Assembly (NCBI GenBank): GCA_014529385.2
Contig: CM043963.1
Span: forward strand, 70,336,912 to 70,400,911
DNA from: Adiantum capillus-veneris
Lineage: Eukaryota; Streptophyta; Polypodiopsida; Polypodiales; Pteridaceae
DNA length: 64,000 nucleotides
Direction of reading: 5' to 3'
In this document: positions 9,981 to 21,193 of the stretch, one piece after another
Position numbering within the stretch: position 1 is the first letter of the stretch
Layout of the letters: every line of letters starts with the position of its first letter
Program-made: the position numbers and the translations under genes
Notes under the pieces: generated by a model
The model's input: only the letters and a program-made list of their open reading frames with translations
Told to the model about the DNA's origin: nothing
Databases searched by the model: none

Positions 9981-10302
9981 TATCCAGATGGACAGATGCC
10001 CAGTAACAAGACTGTTGGTGGCGGTGATGATGCCTTTAACACCTTCTTCAGTGAGATGAGATGGGAGCAGGAAAGCATGTTCCTCGAGCTGTGTTTGTTG
10101 ATTTAGAGCCCACTGTGATTGATGAACCAACCTGGTTACTTACCCCAGAATTCACTTCATGCTTTCATCATATGCCCTAGTGATTTCGGCTGCTAAGGCC
10201 TATCATGAGCAGTTGTCCGTTGCAGAGATAACCAACGCATTTGAGCCATCGTCAATGATAGCAAAATGTGATCCTCGTCATGGTAAATACATGGCATGCT
10301 GC
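9981..10302 (+). pseudogene. Captured alpha-tubulin gene fragment with internal deletion
   Basis: Two adjoining pieces of alpha-tubulin coding sequence lie inside the retrotransposon. 9981-10126 reads [19 protein letters not shown], then TFFSE and, after a small insertion that shifts frame, [20 protein letters not shown]. From about 10127 it jumps to [15 protein letters not shown], then [14 protein letters not shown] and [12 protein letters not shown], ending at 10302. In the intact protein these blocks are about 180 residues apart, so the middle of the gene is missing and the join changes frame. One serine codon of the usual ITNSAFEP is also lost. It cannot make tubulin. The simplest reading is transduction of a host transcript into the element. 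Confidence 0.92.
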
Positions 10303-10842
10303 ACAAAGGGGCAGAGAAATTTTGTGTAATCCTATCACAGCAGCAAGTTTATGAACCTTTTTGGTTGTTTCCTTGGGGCTTTCAAGCATTCACCTGGTTT
10401 CCATCACAATGCCGTTAATGCTTTTCGTTTTGCCATTAAGATGGAGCCTTAACCGCATCACGTTATTACTCGAGCTTCTGATCATCCCTCTTTTTGACAA
10501 TTTCATCTGCAAGTGCGGACCAGGTCATTTTCTTCTCACTATAGTTATGGAGGATAAAGATGCGTTGGATCCAAACCGAGAATATCTCTTTGTTGAGGAG
10601 CCTCAGTCTGTTTTGCCGATTGGGATTCTTGGACTATGCAATCATATTGAGTTCTTGCCTATTCAAAGGCTTAAGGCGTTGCAAGTAGGACAGTGTTTTA
10701 CTCCACTTTTGAGGCATGTAAGGTCATGGTTTGGCCTAGCACCTGCTTCAAGAAATGTACGGATGCAGCACCTAGTGGTTTTCTCACAGTTTTTTCAGTA
10801 TTCCTCTCACCGAGACGGTGAGCGGTCTTGTGACGGGCAACC
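10303..10842 (+). other. Unassigned internal stretch before the 3' LTR
   Basis: Between the tubulin fragment and the 3' LTR a plus-strand frame opens at 10361 and runs 210 codons into the LTR. Its middle reads MEDKDALDPNREYLFVEEPQ, composition like real protein, but I recognise no family. It could be another captured host piece or a remnant of the element. No clear polypurine tract precedes 10843. Confidence 0.4.
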
Positions 10843-11429
10843 TGTAGCAGGGCTACAATGTCACTTCACAAGACATACAGTTGGACAGTGGGTTACACTG
10901 GGACTGGTTCACACTGGACGGACCCTCTGGACGGACGTCCGGTCTGGGAGTGACACATGGCAGGGTACCTACCGACGACCGACGGTGGCCTAGTGGACCT
11001 CGTGGCCAGGTCACCACATGGCTGACATTTATGAGCCGTTGGTGGCTCTTTACGATGGTACATATGAGTAGTAGCGGTCGGTTATCTTATCATTTTTTCT
11101 TCACCTTTGGTCCAGCATCGTCGAGAGGAGAGTGAGTCTTACACAGAGCACTGCTTCACCATCCCTGCACATCTGAGCCTCGACACCCCCATTTGTACCT
11201 GTGAGTCCTGGGCTGGAGCTGAGTGTGCTGCCACGCCAGAGTCTTGTACATGGTTATTTGAGCTAGTCGAGTCCACATGTTCTGGTCTAGTGTTGTGTTT
11301 CTGTGGTTATCCATTGTTTATGTGTTTCATTCTGTTGAGAGAGTTCCATTTGTTTGAGTGAGATTGTCACGCACATTGCACTGAGGGGCACCCACACTGT
11401 AGAGAGCACGACACATTATCCGCGCTACA
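10843..11429 (+). repeat. 3' LTR of the gag-protease element
   Basis: 587 bp, TGTAGCAGGG...CGCGCTACA, paired with 4968-5554. It is followed by the CACAC duplication at the start of a CA run. Confidence 0.93.
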
Positions 11430-11493
11430 CACACACACACATCTTGTAGGCATTTGGAGTTCAACAAAGAGATAGCTGATGCTACTATGCTTT

Positions 11494-11495
<2 letters not shown>

Positions 11496-11535
<40 letters not shown>

Positions 11536-11539
11536 GAGG
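11496..11539. repeat. (GA)n microsatellite
   Basis: An uninterrupted GA run to about 11529, then an imperfect extension. The open frames across it are artefacts. Confidence 0.9.
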
Positions 11540-11667
11540 GGACATTCCTGAGCTGACCTTCATCTGTGCCAAACACGTGTCTGTGACACGAGTACAAAAG
11601 ACGAGGGACGTCCAAACACAGACAGAGAGAAATATCTCCTCCCTTCCCACGCTCAGAATCCTAGTAT

Positions 11668-11985
11668 AAATTCCCAAAATGCCCTTCAAATTTTCCAAAA
11701 TTCCCAAAGATAAAAAAATTGTAGCTTTTCATAAGAAGACTGATTGTCTATTATACAAGATGCTTCATTATCTTTAGTCGTAATTGCCTTTAGTGCGAGG
11801 TAATTTGTCTTAAATCACATGCTAAGCAAGCAAAAACGGATCTCAATTGTCAAAAAGGAATAAAGATTAGAAAATCTTGAACAAATCAAACCAAAATAGA
11901 TACAAGGGTATTTTGGGAATTTTTGAACTCGAAGGGGTGTGTTGAGAATTTTCACAAATTAGAGGGGTATTTTGGTAATTATCCC
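11668..11985 (-). mobile_element. Small inverted-repeat (MITE-like) element, copy 1
   Basis: About 320 bp, AT-rich and non-coding. Its ends mirror each other: AAATTCCCAAAATGCCC on the left and GGGGTATTTTGGTAATTATC on the right. Its reverse complement matches 30184-30683 over much of its length (ACCAAAATACCCCTCTAATT, TCTATTTTGGTT, GATTTTCTAAT, TTTTTGACA). Two dispersed copies with inverted ends suggest a non-autonomous DNA transposon; the superfamily is not assignable. Confidence 0.6.
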
Positions 11986-12984
11986 GTAACTTAATAAGAG
12001 AGAGAGAAATATGTACATGGCATTGCTTGCAAGTGGAAAGAAGTTTTCTTTTGTCTAAGCTTAGTTATATACAAACTTTTTACTTTTTCTTTTCCCAGAG
12101 TGAGGTATCTTGTGAGATTCCTATTAAAAAGACATAGGTACATACCCTAATGAGTGATCTTTGTTTTGTTGATGAAAGACATGCACACTCTAAACATGAT
12201 TGAAATTGAAACAGTGCACCTATCCTAAATTTATTATGCAAATTACATGGTCAAGAAATTTCAAAAACAAATCACATGACCAAGAAAATTCAAAAGAGAT
12301 ATTGTGGTGTATGTCTCTCCCACTATAAAAACCTAGGACAACCCAAGATTCGAACACAAGCGCTTTTAGCCCCAATGTAAGATTGTGTTATGAACCATGG
12401 ATCTAAACACCAAGAAGAGTAGACTTTTTTGGCTCCCTAGACAAAATGTAATGCTCGCATATCATGTCTACAAGCATGTATAAATAACAATAGTGACAAC
12501 TTCCCCTTCCTAAGCACCAAGGATCATAATGCACAAAGAAATTTTCTTTTTCAAGCTCACAATAAAGTGGAGCTATGCTATTTTAAAGCATTTTATGAAG
12601 TAATGCAACAGACTCAAAACATCATACGAGCTGTACGATGGTTTTTATAGAGAGAAGATTCAATTAGGACTTCCCAATCTAGGAAAAATAAAAATTCTTT
12701 TAAAGCAGCTTAAGTGTGTAAGTGAGGGGTGAGTTTAGAAAATGCAAAGACCCATGAAGGTGGAAATCCAAAAGACTTTTTTTGTCCATATAAAGAGGTG
12801 ATCTACTTCACATTTGCGTATTTGTGTTTTTCTTCTCCTTTATTTTCTCTTTAGCGTATTCTTCTATTTAAAGTGTCATTGCACTATATACTTGCGCTAT
12901 GTAGGTAGTGACTATATTTTTTTGGCCATTATCTTACATTAAAAGATTCAAGCAAGACATACCATAGTTGCATTGAACAAGTGT
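11986..12984. other. AT-rich non-coding DNA
   Basis: No open frame of note, no repeat shared with the rest of the window, no RNA gene recognised. Confidence 0.55.
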
Positions 12985-13340
12985 TGTAATGGAATATGAC
13001 TAATAACATTGATTGTAGCGGAAATAAAGTAACAATTGTGAGAATTCTTAAAGAGCAAAAGGAGAGTATTGATTAAACGATAGCAAAATGAACATTATTC
13101 TTAGTTAGCTTGGCATCATGAACAATACTTGCAAAAGAGAGAGAGAATTAGAGAAATTGACAACCGTTGAAGACCGGGTTTACTTGGAGCCAGTCCTCCC
13201 TCCAAAAGGCTTCTGTATTATAGATTCTCCCTTGAAGAGAGACTTGGTGCAATACATACTTTGTGTTCATTGAGACCTTATTGATGCCATGCAGATGGTA
13301 AGCTTCATGCACCAATATTATGCTTATAACTAACTTGCAA
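12985..13340 (-). repeat. LTR fragment of the nested Ty3 family
   Basis: It aligns by eye with 50956-51310, the 3' end (minus strand) of the LTR at 50956-52771: both open TGTAATGGAA on the plus strand and share CTTGGCAT, GAACAATACTT, CTGTATTATAG and AAGAGAGACTTGGT. It is diverged, with no primer site next to it, so it is an old solo or broken LTR. Confidence 0.7.
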
Positions 13341-13364
13341 AAACATTAACTTGTCCTTGGCCTC

Positions 13365-13585
13365 CGTGAGTGCGCGTGTGCGCGAATGCGTGCATGTGTG
13401 GTGCATACAGAGAAAGGGGAGAAGCACGAGACCGTGTGGGTGGAGTAACCTCTCAGGAACTAGTGAGTGAGGAGCTCCTTATTCTTATGTATACAAATAA
13501 TAAGGGAAGTGTACACATGGTAAGCAGGCGATCGAACATTGAACGTCCGGCCCGGACAAAAAGCCGCAGCGCCTTTACCCCAATA
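13365..13585 (-). repeat. 221-bp repeat module, copy 1
   Basis: It matches 34106-34336 (GAGTGAGGAGCTCCTTATTC, AAGGGAAGTGTACACATGG, CCTTTACCCCAA). It sits about 25 bp beyond the LTR fragment, whereas the other copy abuts a different part of the same LTR family. Confidence 0.75.
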
Positions 13586-13654
13586 ACTCCCACTTAAAGA
13601 CTATGCGCCGATAAGTGATACCTACCAGGCTAAACTACTAGTATGTACAAGAAA

Positions 13655-14830
13655 CTAGGTGAGAGACTCTATCATGTTAATGTCAGTCACCGTACGACTG
13701 ACAATCCATGCTACAAATTCTCCCACTGCAGCTGCTAGATTGGGCCTCGACACTAACAAGTCGAACATGAGACGCCTAGACATTGACAAAATATTCGCAA
13801 ACATGGTTGTACTTGCCTCCCCTGCGCTATCTGCAATCACTGCATCATCGGGACTACCCATTGTGTATGGATGTGTCAACACCGAAACTGGGAAACCTAC
13901 GTCCCTTTCACCCATAGGCAAAACTGTGCATCCTGGAACCAACTCATCAGACTTAACATGAGCATATAAAAAAACTCCATATATGTCAGCTTTATCTGTG
14001 TCTCTAGGAGCAGACATGCTCTACCTCTATCTGCACAAAGTCTGACAACACATGTTGTGTCTTACTAGAGCATTGTCGCTTTACCTCTGTCTCTACAGAG
14101 TCTACCTGCACAACTATATGCTCTGCCTTTTGAGCATGATGGAGATCGCTAGCAAAAGAAACACGTCTCGTCTCTCGATGAACGCATGCCAGCAACAAAA
14201 TCGACACTACGTCGTCTTGAACCTCAGACACATGCATAGGATATATCAGGCCACTACGGGCTCTTCTAGCAATCACTAGTGAATCGCAATGCATCTGGAA
14301 AGACTGCTCTCTAAGAAGTATCTAACAACCAAAGTCTGCTAACTGTCTCACTAAGATCAAGCTCTATCTCAGCTAAGGAACGTAGTGTACATATCGTAGC
14401 GTGTATGATACACCACTGGGCAAAGACAAACAAACATCTCCTACACCCTCTATGTCAAACGTCGAACCGTCAGCCAAGAGTAGACAACCAGAACTCCCCC
14501 TAGAGAAGTCGTTAAACCAGTCATGATGCGGTGTGACATGGAAAATTGCATCCTCATATGGTAACCGACGTGGAGAAATGTCACTGCTCAAAGACATGTA
14601 ATCGAGAGGAATGCTAAAGGCAAATGTGACATCACCGTCACTTGCATATGAAGCCACTGCTCTAACATGTGTCAAAACCTCATGTGTACCATGCATAGAT
14701 CTCCATTGCTGTCTCATACGCCTGAAACAACGGCACCTAATGTGCCATGTGTGACCACAATCCCAACATCATACATATCCACAAGAACGAGACCTCCATC
14801 TCTCATTGTCACACATATCTGCTGCCATAA
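13655..14830 (-). pseudogene. Decayed copia gag zinc knuckle and protease fragment
   Basis: On the minus strand near 14740 a CCHC knuckle reads CWDCGHTWHIRCRC (CX2CX4HX4C). Downstream, 14717-14373 resembles a copia protease: DAIFHVTPHHDWFNDF aligns with the usual DSGASxHMTP region, and LPSGVSYTLRYVHYVP with its end. The catalytic DSG has become DAI, so it is inactive. Further 3', LIYPMHVSEVQDDVVS and an acidic linker continue to 13655 through stops and frame changes. RT and integrase do not follow. Whether it belongs to the copia family at 17342 is not clear. Confidence 0.6.
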
Positions 14831-14880
14831 GCGAATGCCAAAATGACAACAAAGTCAGAGATCACTCAACCACTACACAA

Positions 14881-16958
14881 TCATGAAAACCATGACCAAT
14901 CGCATCAAAATCGATGCTCACATATGAATTAAAAAACTCCACAATCTGATCTGCAAACATAAATTGGGACAAACTGCTCAACCTAGCGTAAAGCGCATAA
15001 CCACATACACAAGTAGAGAGCAAACTAGCTCAAAACGCATCCCACAAGAGAAATCGCCTACAATAATCAGCAAAAACATGTGAAACCTATGACTAGCAAA
15101 TTCTGTAGTCACATAAGCATACGTAATCCTCACTCCTACGAGAGCGGGTACGAGAACACCAAACCGTGTCCAAACTGACAAAAGATGTCAAAGTGGGAGT
15201 CATGCTAAACCACTAAACCATCAGAGAGTAAACCACAAATACGTATAAACCATGGTGAGAATCTGAAAAATTTGGAAGAGTTCCCCCTGAAAATTGAGCA
15301 AAAATTTAAAAAATCTCACCAAGTATGCATGAAAATAGACACATAGTGTCTCAGTAGAAAATTCCACAAATGACACACATAGCACTGCCAAAACCCTGGC
15401 TAAATAGCTCTCTTCTGACCGAGTGGATTTATGGACGTATACCTGTCCAAAAGCACATGTAAACCTATGAACCTGCTACCTGCGAGCTATACCAAAGTCA
15501 AATTGTATCCGCATAATGCATACATAGTATGAAATTGCACAAGACCATGACAAAAGCTCTTTCGAATGCTCCACAGAGTCGTATATGAGCACTACATGTG
15601 CCACATAAGCTGTATTGCAAAGACTGTGCAACCTATGAGCAAAACCATTGTGAAAGTGGCAAACACTACCTCATCAATCGGTAGACACATCTATCAAAAA
15701 CACATACCAAGAGTTGAGCCTGCTCGAGGAAAAAACCCTCTCTGAAATGGACCGTTGGAGCCGTATGTGTCAATATGTACCGTCAAAACCAAAAATTGGA
15801 GAAATGCCAAAGCTAAAACGTCGTGGAGACTACGTCGGAGCCGGGCCACTCCGGATGGGGGCTAGAGGACAGTCGATGCCGCTCTCGCTCTATGGTCTCC
15901 TTCTGTGTCGAGATCGCAAAAGGATCATGAAAACCATGACCAATCGCATCAAAATCGATGCTCACATATGCATAAAAAAACTCCACAATCTGCTATCTTC
16001 AAACATAAACTGGGACAAATTGCTCAACCTAGCGTAAAGCGTATAACCACATACACAAGTAGAGAGCAAACTAGCTCGAAACACATCCCACAAGAGAAAT
16101 TGCCTACAATAATCAGCAAAAACCTATGAAACCTGTGACTAGCAAAGTCTGTAGCCACATAAGCATACATAATCTTCACTCCTATGAGAGTGGGTACGAG
16201 AACACCAAACCGTGTCCAAACTGACAAAAGATGTCAAAGTGGGAGTCATGCTAAGCCATTAAACCATCAGAGAGTAAACCGCAAATACGTATAAACCATG
16301 GTGAGAATCTTAAAAATTTGGAAGAGTTTCCCCTGAAAATTGAGTAAAAACTCAAAAAAACTCACCAAGTATGCATGAAAATAGACACTTAGTGTCTCAG
16401 TAGAAAAATCCACAAATGACATACATAGCACTGCAAAACCCTAGCTAAATAGCTCACTTTTGACCGAGTGGCTTTATGAACGTATACCTATCCAAAAACA
16501 CATGTAAACATGTGAACCTGCTACCTGCGAGCTATACCAAAGTCAAATTGTATCCGCATAATGCATACATAGTATGAAATTGCACAAGACCATGACAAAA
16601 GCTCTTTCGAATGCTCCACACAATCGTATATGAGCACTACATGTGCCACATAAGCTGTATTGCAAAGACTGTGCAACCTATGAGCAAAACCGTTGTGAAA
16701 GTTGCAAACACTGCCTCATGAATCGGTAGACACATCTATCAAAAACACCTACAAGGAGTTGAGCCTGCTCGGGGGAAAACCCCACTCTGAAATGGACCGT
16801 TGGAGCCGTATGAGTCGATATGTGCCGTCAAAACCAAAAATTGGAGAAATGCCAAAGCTAACGTCGTGTAGACTACATCGGAGCCGGGCCACTTTGGATG
16901 GCGGCTAGAGGACAGCCGATGCCGCTCTTGCTCTATGGTCTCCTTCTGTGTCGAGATC
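14881..16958. repeat. Tandem duplication, two 1.04-kb units
   Basis: Unit 1 is 14881-15915 and unit 2 is 15925-16958, period 1044 bp, roughly 93% identical by eye. Both start TCATGAAAACCATGACCAAT and end CTTCTGTGTCGAGATC. It lies just upstream (minus strand) of the copia-like fragment, so it may be duplicated leader or gag sequence of that element. No recognised protein domain. Confidence 0.85.
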
Positions 16959-17261
16959 AGGAAATTGTCATTTATGAGGTCTTCCACCGCTGGGCGGAAG
17001 TATGCTAGTTGAATAGCTGCCTGATCGGTGTTGAAATGAATGCGCCGAGCTGTCAATGCTCAAAGCCAGTACTGAGCCATTGATACCGAGTCATAGAGTA
17101 AAAACACGGAGAGTCAATGCCATAAAGAGTGTCGCCAAAACTGAGGTTCCAAATCAATGTCGAAAGCTGATGTCGATGTTAGGAAATATGACGTAGCTAA
17201 GTAGGTAATTGAGTAGTTTACTTAATGGAGAGAGATAATTTTTGCACATGAGAGATTATAG

Positions 17262-17295
<34 letters not shown>

Positions 17296-17341
17296 AACAG
17301 GATATACATGTTAGAGAGAGAGAGAGCACACCCGATATAGA
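16959..17341. other. Spacer with (GA)n runs
   Basis: Short unassigned DNA with GA microsatellites at about 17265-17294 and 17312-17326, ending where the copia 3' LTR begins. Confidence 0.6.
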
Positions 17342-17568
17342 TGTTGGAATTAGGGTTGCAGAGAAACGCACACAGCCTGGAGAAGACAAAGGAAGCTCAA
17401 GGCACACAATAGAGAGTGTGTTACTTAGTGTGCAATGGAAAGATTGATAGCCCTAGAGTGATGGCCGTATATACAATGCTCAGGGGAAAAAACCTCCTAA
17501 AGAGGGAAAAAATTCCCCGGCGGTCCTAGTGTGTTCACACACATCACTACCACATGTATATGGTAACA
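17342..17568 (-). repeat. 3' LTR of copia element 1
   Basis: 227 bp. On the minus strand it runs TGTTACCATATACATG...CTAATTCCAACA. It has the same length as the LTR at 22007-22233 and differs at about 15 positions. A purine tract (AAGGGGGATT, minus strand, 17569-17580) precedes it, as expected for a 3' LTR. Confidence 0.88.
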
Positions 17569-17639
17569 AATCCCCCTTGGAGTGATGCGGTGAACGAGAG
17601 CTGGCACATGAGTAAAGGGAAGTGCCATGCCTTAAGGAC

Positions 17640-19310
17640 ATGATCAGTCCACAAAGGGGAGTAAGCCCAAAGCTTTGTGGAAAGCTTCAAGCTTCTCACG
17701 AGACAATCCCTTTGTAAAAAGATCTGCAAGGTTGTCCTGTGTTGGCACATAAGCCAAGCTGATCTCTCCTGCTGAGAGCCTCTCCCTAACATAGTGGTAA
17801 TGCACCTCAATGTGCTTTGTGTGAGCATGAAAAACTGGGTTCCTCGCAACTGCCAATGCACTCTGACTGTCAGTGTAGGTAGTGTTGGCAGTGTCCTGTC
17901 CAACACCCAAATCAACCATAAGGCGTCTGAGCCATACACACTCAACTGTAGCCGTGAAGACTGCCCTGTACTTAGCCTCACAACTCGAAGTGGCCACAGT
18001 AGGTTGCTTCTTGATCAACCATGATATGCATGAACTGCCAAGCATGAAACAAAAACCACTTCTGGACACTCGCATGTCAAAACAACCAGCCCAATATGAG
18101 TCCGAAAAAGCATGTAACTCCTGCAACAATGATCCCCCTTGGGATAAAACAAGCCAAGATGTAAAGTGCCACTAAGGTAGCAGAAAATCCTCTTGACAGC
18201 TTGCCAATGGTTAGACCCTGGGCTATGCATAAATCTGCTGGCCTGTGAGACTACAAATTGAATATCCGGCCTCATGTTGCATACATAAATGAGGCAACCA
18301 ATAGCACTTTGGTAAAGAGTGACATCAGCAGGATCTCCAGCATCATGTAGACTCAACTTCAAACCTGTTTCCATGGGAGTGGCAATAGGTTTGCAATCCT
18401 CAAGTCCAAACTTACATAGCAATGTCTCTATGTAACTTTTCTGACACAAGGCAATACCACCATTACACTGCTTAGTGTGTATACCCAAGTAATGATGCAA
18501 CAGCCCCAAATCTTTCATCTTGAAAGTAGCATTCAGATCAGCCTTAAATTCAGCAATATGTCTCTCATTTGGTCCAATGATCAGCAAATCATCGACATAA
18601 AGAACCACAATGAGAAGTACATCACCCTCACGCTTTACATACAATGTGCTTTCTGTTGGACTGTTATTACAAAAGCCTCGTTTAACCAAATGAGTGTTAG
18701 CTTTCTCATACCAAGCACAAGGAGATTGCTTCAACCCATACAAAGCCTTCGTACATTTGCACACTTTCTCCTCTTGTCCTTTTATGACAAAACCGCGAGG
18801 CTGCGTTACATAAACTTCCTCAAATATGTCACCATTCAAGAAAGCAGTAACAATGTCTGATTGATGTGCATCCCAATCAAAATGAGCTGCCAATGGACAT
18901 AGAAAACGCATAGTAGTCATACGACAAGTGGGAGCAAAAGTCTCTTCATAAACAATGCCTTTTTCCTATGCATAACCCTTTGCAACAAGTCAAGCCTTAT
19001 GGCAATCAATCTCACCATCCGGCTTGCGTTTCAACTTGTAAATCCACTTCATACCAATGAAATTTTTGCCAGGAGGCAAATCACATAAAGTCCATGTGTC
19101 ATTTTCTATAAGTGCATCATATTCTGATTGCATGGCATCCATCCAAATTTTTGAATTTTGTGCTTCATCAAAAGAGAGAGGCTCCTCAACATCATGTAAG
19201 CTAGACACAGCCAAAGCATAACAATCCGATGCATAAGATGCATGGCGAGAGCCTGAACGAGTACGACTAGACAAAGGTGCATCCAATTTACTGTCACGCA
19301 AAGTGTGCAC
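17640..19310 (-). pseudogene. Copia reverse transcriptase and RNase H, broken
   Basis: The minus strand from 19310 carries the RT entry block (NDTWTLCDLPPGKNFIGMKW). Next comes the core with SDIVTAFLNG, KALYGLKQSPCAWY and the catalytic YVDD (in 18920-18015). RNase H follows (SDSYWAGCFDMRVSRSGF, SSCEAKYRA, ADLFTKGLS; 18129-17644). This enzyme copies element RNA into DNA. Lesions: two stops sit where KARLVAKGYAQEKG is expected (TGA and TAG, both explained by C-to-T change), and the frame shifts near 18120 between RT and RNase H. The lineage is Ty1/copia. Confidence 0.92.
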
Positions 19311-19313
19311 CAG

Positions 19314-19802
19314 TCATTTTGGCATACCTCTAGCCTGCTCATTTTCAGCCCTTTCCTCATCAAGTACATCATGTACATCTGCATCAGTAACAATAGACTG
19401 ATCTGTAACATTTTCAGAAACCCCCATAGGCTGTACATTTGCCTCATTGGAACTTACATTCGTATTTCCACCACTAAAAAGAGGCAACAAAGTGTCATAA
19501 ATGTCCTGTGAGCTTACATTATTGTCTCTAGTACATGACAGCAAGGGTTGAACAGAATCTTCCACAAACTACATCCGTGAAACCAGAATACGCTTTGTTT
19601 GCGGATGATATAACCTGTAACCTTTGCTTTCAGCACTATAACCAACAAAAATACATTTGACAGCCTTATCATCCAATTTTCTGCGTTGTGTTTGTGGCAC
19701 TAAAGCATATGCCAAACAGCCAAAAACATGCATGTGCTCAATAGAAGGCTTTCTATCATGCCATGCTTCATATGGAGTAATAGACTGCAAAGCTTTCGTA
19801 GG
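19314..19802 (-). pseudogene. Copia integrase C-terminal part, truncated
   Basis: It reads PTKALQSITPYEAWHDRKPS, then HVFGCLAYALVPQTQR and KCIFVGYSAESKGYRLY, the standard copia integrase tail, and continues through an acidic linker to the RT. A shift or stop lies near 19565 and a TGA at about 19312. The integrase core, protease and gag are missing, because the coding sequence stops exactly where an LTR starts at 19803. Confidence 0.88.
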
Positions 19803-19994
19803 TGTTGGGGTATAAAGCCCAATGTGGTCGCCCAGGTAACTGGGCGGGCTTCCAGGTATGTACACATATTCTTTTGTAAAAACCTAATAAGAACTCACTA
19901 TGCTCTACACATTACAGTAGAGCGAGTTCACCATATCGTCGTGCTCTTCTTCTCGCACTCTCTCTCGCATCGCACTTCCGCTCGTACTCCTTCA
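19803..19994 (+). repeat. LTR of a third element inserted in copia element 1
   Basis: TGTTGGGGTATAAAGCCC...CTCCTTCA, about 192 bp, followed by a primer-site-like TAGTATCAGAGC at 19997-20008 (one base off the initiator-Met tRNA site TGGTATCAGAGC). No coding sequence or second LTR was found, so it may be a TRIM-like or truncated element. Confidence 0.6.
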
Positions 19995-20008
19995 ACTAGT
20001 ATCAGAGC

Positions 20009-21162
20009 TCAGATCGAGGCTAGGTATTTCTCACATGGATTTTTTTGATAGCCAGGCTGTAACGATAAAATTTACATATTTGTACTTTTTGATGCACTCT
20101 TTGATGCACTTTCTAGGTCCTATAATGCTATCTCTCTTAAGTTTTAATAATAATTACAGGCCGACTATACATAATTTAAACATCTGCCTCACAATATGGT
20201 TGTGGTAGACCTGAGTTGGGGATCCATTGGCACTGTTATCTGCCTGGGTTGCTAACTATGTTAGTCATTTGGGTAGCGAAAGATCTTGAGTAAAATGTTA
20301 TTACTTGGTTCAAACTTCTTGTCACCACATGGTTTTCTGCAGTTGATGCTGGCCTTTTCACATTTATGGTGGTAGGTGTATGACTATAGCGTATCGCAGT
20401 AAGTTGAGTATATTCACCTTGTAAATTTAGTAATGGGAACTGCTTTTCAACACTTTTTCTCCTTGTTGAATAAATGCATAACTTTTGAATTTAGTGTTAG
20501 TGCTTTACTTTGAACATACTCCAATGCTTTTAAATAGAGCCGTGATCCTCAAGTGAGGTTCTCGGATGAGATTGGGAGTGGACTGGACTTTTGAAAATTA
20601 ATTCAAAATACAAAAGAGATGTTGTCCGATTTTTTCTAGAATTAAAAGATGAAAACATTATCGTAAATTAAGACTCATTCTTTAAACTTAATATTTGATC
20701 TATGTTATGGTGTTAGTTTTTGTTGTAATGTTTGACACCAATAACAAGGGGAGGGAGTCGTTGACACCTGTCTTCCCAAGTAATGCGAGTTTTGACAGGC
20801 TTGTGTTTCTTGGATGGTGATAGGTAAGAGATTATTTTCTTGGGATTACAACAACAACTGCGACAATAACAAAAGATCGTCCACTGTAATAGTTGGATCC
20901 GTCTCCATGTAGATGTAGTGGAAGCTCATCCCAAAGGGTGGACACACAAATATACAACACTAAGATATCAATTTGTAATGATCAAAAATCAAATTTTTGA
21001 TCTAAATGACCGTATTATCCATTAGATACAAAATGCTATATTGGTGTATATGAAATGATAATTGAGGTTTAAAACATGTTGTTTTAAAATATTGTTATTT
21101 AATATATTATTTAATACAATTGTCTAAGTATGGTTCAATTATGAGGGGATTTTCATACTTAA

Positions 21163-21193
<31 letters not shown>

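Larger units (their letters stand above)
4968..11429 (+). mobile_element. Non-autonomous LTR retrotransposon with gag and protease but no RT or integrase
   Basis: The element is complete: two 587-bp LTRs (4968-5554 and 10843-11429), terminal inverted TGTAGC...GCTACA, and a 5-bp target duplication CACAC at 4963-4967 and 11430-11434. A primer site lies 13 bases inside the 5' LTR. Inside come gag, a retropepsin-like domain, a C-rich tandem array, an alpha-tubulin fragment and an unassigned stretch. No reverse transcriptase, RNase H or integrase motif was found in any frame, so it would depend on another element's pol. The LTRs differ at about 20 sites counted by eye, roughly 96% identity, so the insertion is not very recent. 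The DGGSG protease motif fits the Tat/Athila side of Ty3, which is inference. Confidence 0.9.
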
